From contig JAZUOO010000012.1 of NCBI GenBank assembly GCA_045604705.1, positions 42,693-106,692 of the forward strand: a DNA stretch of 64,000 nt, written 5' to 3'. The notes below the pieces were generated by a model. It saw only the letters and a program-made list of their open reading frames with translations, was not told the origin of the DNA and made no database searches. Below, in pieces: positions 33,511 to 42,385 of the stretch (positions are counted from its first letter, which is position 1; every line of letters begins with the position of its first letter). The translations under genes were made by a program, and so were the position numbers. This DNA comes from SIG622 sp045604705. Lineage in GTDB: Bacteria > Bacillota > Clostridia > Oscillospirales > CAG-382.

Positions 33511-33713
33511 AGAAAAACCCCTTTAGAATAATCTCGAAACGTTTTTGTTATTTCAAGTATTTACTCCAAGGGGATTATATCAAATTGTTTTTTGTTTTTG
33601 GTTTGTCTACATGAGAGGGGATATATTATAACAGCGTGGGAGGTAATTTTGGGGGTATATCATTGAATTGTTGATGATTGCTTACGGATTAAAGATATAT
33701 CTGTTACAAGATG
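33511..33713. other. unassigned intergenic stretch between pgi and the small ORF
   Basis: AT-rich DNA with several TATAAT-like boxes on the minus strand (for example around 33578 and 33630) but no well-placed -35. The CCCCTT/AAGGGG hairpin arms (about 33519-33525 and 33568-33574) are the only structure I see. Confidence 0.4.
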
Positions 33714-35054
33714 TTACATTCTCGCTTCAAGCTCTTTTCTTCTCTTGTCGTTTTCCTCGCCGGGCTTTCCGAGAAGTGCAAACATATTCTTCTTATAAGC
33801 CTCAACGCCGGGCTGATTAAAGGGATTTACACCAAGAATATATCCAGATGCCGCACAAGCAAGCTCAAAGAAGAATACCATGTAGCCGTAATCCTCTTCA
33901 CTTCTTGAATCAACATTAAGAACGATATTGGGAACATCACCGTCAACATGAGCAAGGATAGTACCCTGGTAAGCCTTTTCGCATACAAACTGCAGAGGCT
34001 TTTCGGAAAGGAAGTTAAGACCGTCAACATTGTTTGGATCGTTGGGAATAATAACCTCATCGTTGGATTTAACAATGTTTACAACAGTTTCAAAGATATT
34101 TCTCTGACCTTCCTGAACAATCTGACCGAGAGAGTGAAGATCTGTGGAATAGATAACAGAAGCGGGGAATATACCCTTGCCGTCTTTACCCTCGGATTCA
34201 CCGAAGAGCTGCTTCCACCACTCGTTCATATACATATAAGCAGGCTCGTAGCAAGCCATGATTTCCATAACCTTTCCCTTGCGAAGAAGAGCATTACGAA
34301 GAACTGCATATTTGTAAGCATCATTCTTTTCAATATCGCATACCTTGAGCTCATCTGCAGCTTTCTTTGCACCTGCCATGATCTTATCAATATCACAGCC
34401 TGCAACAGCAATGGGAAGAAGTCCACAAGCCGTAAGAACGGAATATCTGCCGCCTACGTCATCCGGGATGACAAATGTCTCATATCCCGCCTTGTCGGAG
34501 AATTCCTTGAGTGTTCCGCGAGCCTTGTCTGTTGTAGCATAAATTCTCTTAGCTGCACCTTCCTTGCCGTACTTTTCTTCAAGAAGTCCTCTGAAGATTC
34601 TGAAAGCAACGGCAGGCTCTGTTGTTGTACCTGATTTTGAAATAACATTTACCGAGAAATCACGGTCTCCGATAATTTTTATAAGCTCTGCGAGAGAAGA
34701 GGAGCTTATAGAGTTGCCCGCAAAATAAATTTCGGGAGTATTTTTGCAAAGAGCGTTATAGTTGGGAGACTTGATATATTCAATAGCCGCACGAGCACCG
34801 AGGTATGAACCGCCGATACCGATAACGACGAGAACCTTGGAATCGCCTTTGATTTTAGATGCAGCCTTTTTAATCCTTTCAAATTCTTCCTTATCATAGT
34901 TGTAGGGAAGTTCATACCATCCGAGGAAATCATTGCCCTCGCCGGACTTGTTTATAATTTTTTCGTGAGCTGCTTCAAGCTCGGGGAGAATAGCGTCTAT
35001 CTCAGCTTTTGTAACAAAAGATTCGAGATATTTAGCATTACATTTGATAGACAT
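33714..35054 (-). CDS. pgi: glucose-6-phosphate isomerase
   Basis: A 446-residue glycolytic enzyme of two SIS subdomains. Visible signatures: [21 protein letters not shown] near residue 78, [16 protein letters not shown] near 140, [22 protein letters not shown] near 200 and the catalytic lysine region [20 protein letters not shown] near the end. Length and features match the Gram-positive type. The start at ATG 35054 has GAAAGGAAC upstream; an open frame reaches 35090 with no site. It is a single-gene unit with its own promoter. Confidence 0.96.
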   Translation of the reverse strand: MSIKCNAKYLESFVTKAEIDAILPELEAAHEKIINKSGEGNDFLGWYELPYNYDKEEFERIKKAASKIKGDSKVLVVIGIGGSYLGARAAIEYIKSPNYNALCKNTPEIYFAGNSISSSSLAELIKIIGDRDFSVNVISKSGTTTEPAVAFRIFRGLLEEKYGKEGAAKRIYATTDKARGTLKEFSDKAGYETFVIPDDVGGRYSVLTACGLLPIAVAGCDIDKIMAGAKKAADELKVCDIEKNDAYKYAVLRNALLRKGKVMEIMACYEPAYMYMNEWWKQLFGESEGKDGKGIFPASVIYSTDLHSLGQIVQEGQRNIFETVVNIVKSNDEVIIPNDPNNVDGLNFLSEKPLQFVCEKAYQGTILAHVDGDVPNIVLNVDSRSEEDYGYMVFFFELACAASGYILGVNPFNQPGVEAYKKNMFALLGKPGEENDKRRKELEARM

Positions 35055-35096
35055 ATGTTTTAGTTCCTTTCGATATATGAAATTACACATGCTACC

Positions 35097-35125
35097 ATTT
35101 TATAACATATTCTGCTTCAATGCAA
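35097..35125 (-). promoter_or_regulatory. sigma-A promoter for pgi
   Basis: Minus-strand TTGCAT (35120-35125), 17-bp spacer, TAAAAT (35097-35102), 43 bp before the ATG. Confidence 0.7.
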
Positions 35126-35132
35126 CAGTAAT

Positions 35133-36305
35133 TTACTTTAACATAATTAATTTTTTGAAAATTTTACCCAAAATGTCCCCATAACCTGTCTTTAAAACAT
35201 CATTTACGGCGACAATGTCCGATCTTGCGATAATTTCTCCACCTACCGAGTAAACAATTTCGCCAATCTTATCACCGGTTTTAACAGGAGCTTTTACAAA
35301 CTCTGGAATATTTACAGTCTCGTCAACCTTACCGATTTTGTTCTTTGTCAGAAGTGCACTTGCCGCAGAATACTTCACCGAAACCGAATCCTCAACGCCG
35401 CCCTTAACGGGAATATTTTGAAGAGGTTTCACTTCTGAGGTAAAAGAAGCAAAGTTTGCAAAACCGTAATCAAGAAGCTTTTTTGCATTTTCAAATCGGT
35501 CATCGGAGGTTTTACACTTCATAACCGATGCAATAAGATTAAGATTATCCCTTGAAGCAGTTGCAGACAAACAGTAAAGTGCACTTGAAGTGAAACCTGT
35601 TTTCATACCGGTTGCACCCTTGTAGAAACGTATAAGCTTGTTCGTGTTGGAAAGTCCCATCTCGCCACCGCGAAGCGAGTCAATCCATATGGTTGTATAA
35701 TTGAATATAGTCTTATGCTTTGAAAGCTCCCTTGTCATAAGTGCAATATCGTGAGCACTTGTTAAATGTCCCTCCTGAGGTAGTCCCGTGCTGTTGAGGA
35801 AAGTCGTATCATTCATCCCAAGCTCCTTTGCACGCTTATTCATGAGAGCGACAAAAGCTTCTTCACTTCCTGCAAGATGTTCCGCAACGGCAACAGTACA
35901 GTCATTTGCGGAAACTACAACAATAGCTTTCAGCATTTCATCAAAGGAAAGCTCCTCGCCGTATTCAAGCCATATCTGTGAGCCACCCATATCCGCCGCC
36001 TTCATACTCGCACATATTTTTGTATCAAGTGCGATTGTACCGCTGTCAAGCGCCTCCATTGCAAGAAGTAATGTCATTACCTTTGTGACAGAAGCAGGCT
36101 CAAGTTTTTCATGGGAGTTGTATTCATAAAGTATTTCGCCGGTAGCACTGTCCATAAGACATGCCGAGCCTGCCGTAAGTCCGAGATCTATTGTGTTTCC
36201 CATTACCGCTATCTCACTGTAAAGCTTTGCGGAAGCAGAAATTGACAGTGAAACGAATAAAGCCAAAATAACCGAAATTGCCCTTAAAAATTTGTATTTT
36301 ATCAT
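35133..36305 (-). CDS. dacF: D-alanyl-D-alanine carboxypeptidase (DacF/PBP5 type)
   Basis: A 390-residue S11 peptidase. A signal peptide (about 1-26) precedes the domain. Active-site motifs: S-x-x-K in EPASVTKVMTLL near residue 71, S-x-N in VVSANDCTVAVAEHLAG near 131, and K-T-G in GATGMKTGFTSSALYC near 235. The C-terminal beta domain (about 275-370) is followed by a hydrophobic end that could be an amphipathic membrane anchor. It trims the terminal D-Ala of peptidoglycan peptides. Clostridial DacF paralogues can act in vegetative cells or spores; I cannot tell which. Confidence 0.9.
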   Translation of the reverse strand: MIKYKFLRAISVILALFVSLSISASAKLYSEIAVMGNTIDLGLTAGSACLMDSATGEILYEYNSHEKLEPASVTKVMTLLLAMEALDSGTIALDTKICASMKAADMGGSQIWLEYGEELSFDEMLKAIVVVSANDCTVAVAEHLAGSEEAFVALMNKRAKELGMNDTTFLNSTGLPQEGHLTSAHDIALMTRELSKHKTIFNYTTIWIDSLRGGEMGLSNTNKLIRFYKGATGMKTGFTSSALYCLSATASRDNLNLIASVMKCKTSDDRFENAKKLLDYGFANFASFTSEVKPLQNIPVKGGVEDSVSVKYSAASALLTKNKIGKVDETVNIPEFVKAPVKTGDKIGEIVYSVGGEIIARSDIVAVNDVLKTGYGDILGKIFKKLIMLK

Positions 36306-36503
36306 TTTTGGAAGATCCTTTCAGAAAATGTTTCTCAAAAGTAATTATGTGCAAAATTTGCAAAAGTAAACCGAATATACGTAATTCACATAAATTTCCT
36401 GTTGCTTTGCGGAATTAAACTTCGATTTCCGATTATAATATATGTGCATGAAAAATGCAGAGAAGGTCAAAGATTAAAAAGATGCTTCAAAACGGAGGAA
36501 AAA

Positions 36504-36743
36504 ATGAAAAAATATATTATAACAGCCCTTGCGGTACTGACTCTATTCACACTTGCATCCTGTGGTGATGACAATAGTAGAAATGACACCGGCAGAGCTG
36601 CCGACGATTTCAGAAACGGTGTACAGGATATGACAGACGGTGCAGAAAGAGCCGCCGACGATTTTACCGACAATACCATGTTTGACACAGATCAAAATTA
36701 CAATGTCGACGAATATACCGCAAACGGACCAGAAACAAAGTAA
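36504..36743 (+). CDS. small lipoprotein of unknown function
   Basis: A 79-residue exported lipoprotein. The signal peptide ends LFTLASCGDD, with the lipidated cysteine at about residue 20. The mature part is very acidic and contains two related segments, GRAADDFRNGVQDMTDG and ERAADDFTDNTMFDTD, a short internal repeat (AADDF). GGAGG is five bases before the ATG at 36504; the frame upstream lacks a start with a site. No family recognised. Possibly an envelope or spore-associated lipoprotein. Confidence 0.75.
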   Translation: MKKYIITALAVLTLFTLASCGDDNSRNDTGRAADDFRNGVQDMTDGAERAADDFTDNTMFDTDQNYNVDEYTANGPETK

Positions 36744-36750
36744 AAAAGCT

Positions 36751-36777
36751 CCCGATCAGACACAATGCCGGATCGGG
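36751..36777. terminator. bidirectional terminator
   Basis: CCCGATC pairs with GATCGGG around a 13-base loop. The minus-strand side is followed by a six-T tract, the plus side by TTATATTTAT. It could serve both the lipoprotein gene and the ispA operon. Confidence 0.65.
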
Positions 36778-36862
36778 TTATATTTATGAATTCTTTGAAA
36801 GTGATATAATAGTGAGCAAAAGCAAGTACAGTTTAGATGTCTGTTTGTGCTCGCATCGTACT

Positions 36863-37774
36863 TCAGCTTCTTCTTTCAAGCAGGTAATCACAAAGATAAC
36901 ATAAAAGCTCTGTACATTCGCCGGGAAATACCGATCTTATCGATCTTTTCGCAAGATCAACTTGCTTTTCAGCTTCTTTTTTTGCACCGTCAAGACCGAG
37001 ATGGGTCACAAATGTACACTTGTGTTCTTTTTCATCGCTTCCAATACTTTTTCCGAGCTCCTCTGTTGTACCTGTTACGTCAAGTATATCATCCGTTATC
37101 TGAAAAGCAAGCCCGAAAGCATGAGCAAACGAAGACACACAATCCAACACATATTTGTCCTGTTTCCCTGCTGCAATACATCCGAGGAGACACGCCGCCT
37201 CAATAAGCATACCGGTCTTTTTCCTTTGCAAGGTATACAGTGTTTCAAGAGAAATATGCTTACCTTCACTTGCAAGATCAATTTCCTGACCACCAATCAT
37301 TCCAAGTATGCCGGCTTTCTCTGAGAGAACTCTCACGGCATTAATCTTAGCCTTGTCAGAAAGTGAGCTGTTGACGATTACAGCAAAAGCCTCCGTTAAC
37401 AGTGCATCACCTGCAAGTACCGCCGTAGCCTCGCCGAATAACTTGTGGTTGGTGGGCATTCCGCGTCTTATATCATCATCGTCCATGCAGGGCAGATCAT
37501 CGTGAATAAGCGAATATGTGTGTATCATTTCCAGTGCACAGGCAAGGGGAAGAGCATTATTCTCATTACCGCCGCACAGCTTGCAGAAACAACTTACAAG
37601 GAAAGGTCTTATCCTCTTGCCGCCCGCTGTCAGTGAATACCTTGCGGATTTTGTTACACCTTCCATCTCTTTTACAAAGATTGGACTATCCTCGTATTTG
37701 TTACATATCTCATTTAAAGCAATATTTATAGTTTCCGCTGTCGAATCAATCGCCATTTTTAACTGTTCGTTCAT
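36863..37774 (-). CDS. ispA: polyprenyl (farnesyl) diphosphate synthase
   Basis: A 303-residue all-helical prenyltransferase. The first aspartate-rich motif DDLPCMDDDD starts at residue 92 and the second, DDILDVTG, near 226; GGKRIRPFLV binds the diphosphate. The length and motif spacing match short-chain (FPP/GPP) synthases that make farnesyl diphosphate for bactoprenol and quinones. It is immediately downstream of xseB, with one base between stop and start, the usual IspA-XseB-XseA arrangement. Confidence 0.93.
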   Translation of the reverse strand: MNEQLKMAIDSTAETINIALNEICNKYEDSPIFVKEMEGVTKSARYSLTAGGKRIRPFLVSCFCKLCGGNENNALPLACALEMIHTYSLIHDDLPCMDDDDIRRGMPTNHKLFGEATAVLAGDALLTEAFAVIVNSSLSDKAKINAVRVLSEKAGILGMIGGQEIDLASEGKHISLETLYTLQRKKTGMLIEAACLLGCIAAGKQDKYVLDCVSSFAHAFGLAFQITDDILDVTGTTEELGKSIGSDEKEHKCTFVTHLGLDGAKKEAEKQVDLAKRSIRSVFPGECTELLCYLCDYLLERRS

Positions 37775-37987
37775 TTATTCGGAACCCTCACTGTCTTTTT
37801 TTGCAAGCTTGATTTTCTTTTCGGCACCGTCAAGCATCGTATTAGCGGTTTTAATTAATTTTATTCCCTCATTGTATAAATCAAGCGACTTATCAAGAGT
37901 CGCACTTCCGTCTTCAAGCTCGCCGACAATTTCCTCAAGCCTTATAAGTGCTGCCTCAAAGGTAATCTTTTCAGTTTTAGATGCCAT
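37775..37987 (-). CDS. xseB: exodeoxyribonuclease VII small subunit
   Basis: A 70-residue coiled-coil protein with the XseB pattern TFEAALIRLEEIVGELEDGSATLDKSLDLYNEGIKLIK. It binds XseA to form the single-strand-specific exonuclease VII, which processes DNA for mismatch repair. Its start codon overlaps the xseA stop, so expression is coupled and stoichiometric. Confidence 0.95.
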   Translation of the reverse strand: MASKTEKITFEAALIRLEEIVGELEDGSATLDKSLDLYNEGIKLIKTANTMLDGAEKKIKLAKKDSEGSE

Positions 37988-39219
37988 TATATTGCTCCTT
38001 TCGCTTTGCTTTTCTTCTTTTTCACTATCTCTCCGACAGTTGCTTTGACATTTCCGTCACTCATTTCCAACGAAATTTCCTCACCAATTGCAATATCAGC
38101 TACCGAGGAAGCCACCTTGCCGTCTTTGGTATACACAGCTCCATATCCTCTTGATAATACCGAAAGAGGATTCAGTGCCGTCATTTTTGCACTAATTTCG
38201 GATAGAGAACTCCTTTTATATGCCGTGTGCTTTTCAAATGCATTGGTGAGTCTTATCTCGACTCCGGAAATATCTGTGCGTTTCTTGTCAACATACACCG
38301 TGGGAGATTTGAAAAAATGCATCCCCGAAACCGCCGAAACACGTTTTCTCAGAGCAGCGACATACATTTCAACGCTGTAACTTATTCTGTTTTCAAGTGT
38401 TGTCAGAGTATATTTCAGATCTGCCGTGTCCGGAACCGCAAGTTCAGCCGCCGCAGATGGGGTAGGGGCACGCAAATCCGCAACAAAGTCGCAGATTGTA
38501 AAGTCGATTTCATGTCCGACCGCCGAAATAACGGGAGTTTTGCAGGCGAATATAACTCTTGCAAGCTTTTCATCATTAAAGCCCCACAGATCTTCAATTG
38601 ATCCACCGCCTCTGCCTATGATAATTGTATCTACCTTTCCGTCAAAATATTTGATACCGTTAATGAGCGAAGCGGGGCAGCCCGAACCTTGAACAAGGGC
38701 AGGAAACAGTTCTATTTCGCACAAGGGGTATCTTCTTGTGAGTATATTGGTGAGATCCGCAATCGCAGCGCCCGTTTCGGAGGTAATAATTCCAATCTTC
38801 TGCGGAAACCTCGGAATGGGCTTCTTGTATTCTTCGTCGAAAAGTCCCTCTTTTGAAAGCTTTTCTTTAAGCTGTTCAAATGCAAGATACAGCGAACCTA
38901 TACCGTCAGGTACAAGCTCATCGCAGTAAAGCTGATAAATACCGTCTCTTTCGTATACGGAGATTCTGCCGTGTGCCGTTACTTTCATCCCGTTTTCGGG
39001 TTCAAAAGGAACAAGCGATGCATAGCTTCGGAACATGACTGCCTTGAGATTTCCGGTAGTATCTTTAAGCGTAAAATAAAAATGACCGCTTTTGTAGTGA
39101 TTTGTGAAATTTGAAATTTCGCCTTTAATATATATATCGGAAAGCAGCTCAGCCGAACCGAGAATTGCCCCGACATATTCGTTGAGCTGCGAAACAGTAA
39201 GCGTTATTGGTGAATTCAT
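37987..39219 (-). CDS. xseA: exodeoxyribonuclease VII large subunit
   Basis: A 410-residue nuclease. The N-terminal OB-fold reads ITLTVSQLNEYVGAILGSAELLSDIYIKGEISNF, then FTLKDTTGNLKAVMFRS. The catalytic domain contains IGIITSETGAAIADL and VDTIIIGRGGGSIEDLWGFNDE near residue 200, followed by the coiled-coil that holds XseB. Two starts are possible: ATG 39231, overlapping the previous stop as ATGA, and ATG 39219, about seven bases after GAGG. I prefer 39219 because of the ribosome site and family N-terminus. Confidence 0.93.
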   Translation of the reverse strand: MNSPITLTVSQLNEYVGAILGSAELLSDIYIKGEISNFTNHYKSGHFYFTLKDTTGNLKAVMFRSYASLVPFEPENGMKVTAHGRISVYERDGIYQLYCDELVPDGIGSLYLAFEQLKEKLSKEGLFDEEYKKPIPRFPQKIGIITSETGAAIADLTNILTRRYPLCEIELFPALVQGSGCPASLINGIKYFDGKVDTIIIGRGGGSIEDLWGFNDEKLARVIFACKTPVISAVGHEIDFTICDFVADLRAPTPSAAAELAVPDTADLKYTLTTLENRISYSVEMYVAALRKRVSAVSGMHFFKSPTVYVDKKRTDISGVEIRLTNAFEKHTAYKRSSLSEISAKMTALNPLSVLSRGYGAVYTKDGKVASSVADIAIGEEISLEMSDGNVKATVGEIVKKKKSKAKGAI

Positions 39220-39227
39220 TGGTAGCC

Positions 39228-40181
39228 TCATTTCTGAAGTCTGTGTTTATAAGACGCAAGACAGGAAATACCGAATGCATTGTCACAGGAATATTCCGGC
39301 TTTGCAAAATAAACGTTGTCAATTTTTGAAAGAGTTTTGCGTATATAAGAGTTGGACATTACGCCGCCTGCATACAGTATCGGAAGTCCGGGATATTCAA
39401 GACGTACATTTTCGGAAATTTTCGCGAGTGTCTTGCCGATATATGAGAACGTGAACTTACATATATCGGATTTCTCTTCACAGTTGTCAATCATTTTCTT
39501 GCACATATTCTCAAGACCGGACAAATTACAATATCCGTCTTGCACGGAAATTTTCGGAGAATATGTTTTTGTACTTTCTTTTGAAAGAGCATCCATTTTT
39601 TGTCCACAAGGAAATCTCAATCCCAGCGCCACGCCGCACCTGTCTATAGCCTGACCTGCATTAAGATCACGTGTTCCGCCGATAATTTCGCATTTCAATC
39701 CCATACAACGCGGCAAAACATGAAGCACCTCGGTAGTACCGCCGGAAACATGAAAGGACAAAAACTCGCTGTCAAGTATCTGTTCGCATTCTCCGGAAAC
39801 CGCTGCAGCAACAATATGCCCGCTTTGATGCGACAACTCATATAACGGAACTGAGAGTGCACTCGCAAAAGCTGTGGCAAAGGATATACCCGCAAGAAAA
39901 CAAGGCATATAAGACCCTTGTGCATCACGTGGTTTCACCGAAACACCGACAGCACGTATCCTACGCCTGTCAATGTCATTCTTCATAAAAAGCTCATAAC
40001 AAAGCTTCGGCAAAGCTTTGGTGTGCTGGAAAAGAGCGTCACTCTGCCGAAGTCCCTGCTCGCCCTCCTTAACAGGCAAAAGACGACGTTCTTCAGCAAT
40101 TACATTTTGACCGTCTGTTATGCAAAGACTTGTAGTATAATTACTCGTGTCAACTCCGATAAAAAGACCGTCATCCATCAT
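39228..40181 (-). CDS. TsaD-like (peptidase M22 family) paralogue
   Basis: A 317-residue ASKHA-fold protein. N-terminal GVDTSNYTTSLCITDG is the phosphate-1 strand. LSHQSGHIVAAA near residue 118 gives the H-x3-H metal pair of TsaD/Kae1, SFHVSGGTTEVL is the phosphate-2 loop, YAGGVMSN the adenosine site, and CDNAFGISCLA near the end has the final metal-binding Asp. Canonical TsaD (with TsaB/E/C) makes t6A37 in tRNA. This copy is shorter and more divergent than typical TsaD and sits in a nusB-xseA operon, so it is probably the clostridial M22-like paralogue; its role is unknown. Confidence 0.78.
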   Translation of the reverse strand: MMDDGLFIGVDTSNYTTSLCITDGQNVIAEERRLLPVKEGEQGLRQSDALFQHTKALPKLCYELFMKNDIDRRRIRAVGVSVKPRDAQGSYMPCFLAGISFATAFASALSVPLYELSHQSGHIVAAAVSGECEQILDSEFLSFHVSGGTTEVLHVLPRCMGLKCEIIGGTRDLNAGQAIDRCGVALGLRFPCGQKMDALSKESTKTYSPKISVQDGYCNLSGLENMCKKMIDNCEEKSDICKFTFSYIGKTLAKISENVRLEYPGLPILYAGGVMSNSYIRKTLSKIDNVYFAKPEYSCDNAFGISCLASYKHRLQK

Positions 40182-40615
40182 GCTTCCTTTGATATACCCT
40201 TAACGATATTTCCCAGAATACCGTTAACAAAACTGTATCCGTTATCATCGTCAAAGCGTTTTGCAAGTTCAACAGCCTCGTTTATGGAAACCTTTGGAGG
40301 AATATCATCAATATAAAGGAGCTCGTATACTGCAAGTCGTAGTATCGAACGTGAAACTCTTGAAATTCTTTCCGGCTTCCAGTTTGATGCGGCATTTTCA
40401 ATAAGCGTATCCAGCTCGGAAAGCTTTTGGGTTACACCAAAATATGTTGCGGAAATATAAGCATCGTTTCTGATTTCTTCAGGAATAATCCCGTTTTCAG
40501 CATCAGGAAAATAATTTAAATAAAGCTCAAGAAGTTCATCCGGCTTTTCCTCGGTATTGAAGCTGAAATTAAAAAGAAGACAAAGAGTAATTTCTCTTGC
40601 AGTGCGTCTGTTCAT
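40178..40615 (-). CDS. nusB: transcription antitermination protein NusB
   Basis: A 145-residue all-alpha RNA-binding protein. It opens RRTAREITLCLLFNFSFN; the second half has RISRVSRSILRLAVYELLYIDDIPPKVSINEAVELAKRFDDDNGYSFVNGILGNIVKG, the NusB core. It works with NusE on boxA RNA in rRNA antitermination. It overlaps the TsaD-like gene by 4 bp and heads the nusB - tsaD-like - xseA - xseB - ispA operon. Confidence 0.95.
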   Translation of the reverse strand: MNRRTAREITLCLLFNFSFNTEEKPDELLELYLNYFPDAENGIIPEEIRNDAYISATYFGVTQKLSELDTLIENAASNWKPERISRVSRSILRLAVYELLYIDDIPPKVSINEAVELAKRFDDDNGYSFVNGILGNIVKGISKEA

Positions 40616-40743
40616 CTTAAGTCCTTTCTGCGGCTGTGTGCCGATTTTGATGAATATATTTATCTACTCTTATAATTATACAACAATTCTTTGCTTTTTT
40701 CAAGTGCAAAAAAGCAATTTTTAGAAAGATTTTCTCATATTTT

Positions 40744-41292
40744 TTACTCTCCAAGAAGCTTATCCTGCATTTCTCCGATTTCGGAAAGAAATTCACTTAT
40801 TGAAATAAGATCTTTCGCAATGTCATCGTCCTTTAAAAGCTCACGTACAGCACTCTTTACGCTCCATACAAACTCGATACTCGGACGAAGATAAGAATCA
40901 CTCATTGCAATCGGGCAAGAAAATCTCGCTCTCGGATCGACTCTCACTTCAATCTTCGTTCTTCCATCCTCTTTCTTTGCAAAATGAGGATAAAAAGGAT
41001 ATATTCTGCAGGCAAAGGGTCTGAATCTTCTTTCACATACCCCTTCGCAAAATACTGTTTCTGTTCCGTCCTCAGCTTTTCCGTATGTGAATCCGGTATT
41101 TTTATCCTCACTTGTCAAAGCTTCAAGAAGCTCTCTCTCATAGGGAAGTAGCCACATCCCCAAAGTTTCACCCTCTGTACCGTTGTCATGGCAGCAAAGT
41201 GCCCCGCAAAGCGTACCACAGTCATATTTCAAAGGAGTAACATCCTCAAGCCTCGTATAAGCTTTCAGCAAAACTTCATAATGCTTTATCAT
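40744..41292 (-). CDS. cysteine-rich protein, YkgJ-like metal/Fe-S binding
   Basis: A 182-residue cytoplasmic protein with clustered cysteines: C25, C29, C33 and C34 (YDCGTLCGALCCHD), then FCEGVCERRFRPFACRIYPFYPHF near residues 80-103 and a later FSCPIA. The C-x3-C..CC plus RPFACRIYP pattern resembles the YkgJ/UPF0153 zinc- or iron-chelating family, though more spread out. The function is unknown. It is followed by nusB after 128 bp and preceded by the KDPG aldolase terminator. Confidence 0.7.
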   Translation of the reverse strand: MIKHYEVLLKAYTRLEDVTPLKYDCGTLCGALCCHDNGTEGETLGMWLLPYERELLEALTSEDKNTGFTYGKAEDGTETVFCEGVCERRFRPFACRIYPFYPHFAKKEDGRTKIEVRVDPRARFSCPIAMSDSYLRPSIEFVWSVKSAVRELLKDDDIAKDLISISEFLSEIGEMQDKLLGE

Positions 41293-41352
41293 CTAAAGAT
41301 TCCTCCATAATATCAATTTTGCACTTTGCATTTTGAAATTCATGTGCAGCGT

Positions 41353-41386
41353 AAGAAAGTCCGACAGCCAAAACAAACTGCCGGAC
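41353..41386 (-). terminator. Rho-independent terminator of the aldolase fusion gene
   Basis: Minus-strand GTCCGGCAG pairs with CTGTCGGAC (one G-U) around a 10-base loop, followed by TTTCTTAC. Confidence 0.75.
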
Positions 41387-41402
41387 ATAATGCCTTTTAA
41401 AA

Positions 41403-42365
41403 TTATTTCTGAACAAGGTGAACAGCAAAGCCACCAATATCACCGTCAACATAAACTGCCTTGTAGTTGCCCTTTGCGTCAATGTTCTTGGATTCTTCAA
41501 TGAACTTAACTCCCATTGACTTACAGTAAGCTTCAGCTCTCTTAATATTGTTGCAGGCAATGGCAATGTGACCCTTTTCGCCATACCAGGGCTTTTTCAT
41601 AATTTCAATATCGCTGTTAAGGAACATACCGACTTCCTTGTCCTTGTTGATTTCAAGACAGAAGGGAGCAAACTGCTTTGCAATATCGTATGCATTATCT
41701 GCATCTTTGGCATTGATACCAACGTGAACAATTTTGAAGCCGTGCATGGTCTTAACTGTTTCCTTAGCGATTTCCTTAATCTTGTCAAAGTTACCTTCCT
41801 TAACAAGCTTTGTGTTAGCAACAAATCCGCCGCCTGCACAGAATACGCAGTCAAGTGCGAGGTAGTCAATAAAGTTCTTTTCGTTAAGTCCGCCTGTGGG
41901 CATAAACTTTATGTTCTTATAGGGAGCACAAAGTGACTTTAGCATAGGGATACCGCCTGCAGCTTCCGCAGGGAAGAACTTAAGTGTGGAAAGACCTAGA
42001 GACATAGCCTGCTCAATCTCGGAAGCACTGGAAATACCGGGAACTATCTCTACACCTATCTCCTGACAGTGCTTAACAACAATTGGGTTAAGTCCGGGGC
42101 TTACGATGAACTTTGCACCGTTAGCTTTTGCCTTATCAGCCTGTGCAGGAGTAAGAACGGTACCTGCACCAACAAGCATATCCGGATAAGCTTCGGACAT
42201 GATCTTGATAGCATCTGCAGCCGCCTCTGTTCTGAATGTAACCTCAGCCGCCTTGATACCACCTTCATAAAGAGCTTTTGCAAGGGGAAGTGCGTCCTTT
42301 ACGTCGTCAATAACAACAACGGGAATAATACCTACCTCAAAGAGTTTTTGTTGAACGTTAGTCAT
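41403..42365 (-). CDS. eda: KDPG/KHG aldolase fused to a VOC (glyoxalase-like) domain
   Basis: A 320-residue fusion. Residues 1-205 form the (beta/alpha)8 class I aldolase Eda: the catalytic glutamate E41 (AAEVTFR), R45, and Schiff-base lysine K129 (LSTLKFFPAEAAGG), with GAGTVLTP and MPTGGLNEKN as phosphate loops. It splits 2-keto-3-deoxy-6-phosphogluconate to pyruvate and glyceraldehyde-3-phosphate. Residues about 210-320 are a VOC/glyoxalase-fold half (FKIVHVGINAKDADNAYDIA, GHIAIACNNIKRAEAYCKSMG). The VOC part may bind metal or the substrate. GGAGG precedes the ATG. No kdgK or uxu genes are adjacent. Confidence 0.88.
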   Translation of the reverse strand: MTNVQQKLFEVGIIPVVVIDDVKDALPLAKALYEGGIKAAEVTFRTEAAADAIKIMSEAYPDMLVGAGTVLTPAQADKAKANGAKFIVSPGLNPIVVKHCQEIGVEIVPGISSASEIEQAMSLGLSTLKFFPAEAAGGIPMLKSLCAPYKNIKFMPTGGLNEKNFIDYLALDCVFCAGGGFVANTKLVKEGNFDKIKEIAKETVKTMHGFKIVHVGINAKDADNAYDIAKQFAPFCLEINKDKEVGMFLNSDIEIMKKPWYGEKGHIAIACNNIKRAEAYCKSMGVKFIEESKNIDAKGNYKAVYVDGDIGGFAVHLVQK

Positions 42366-42385
42366 TTTTATATTCCTCCGTAAAA

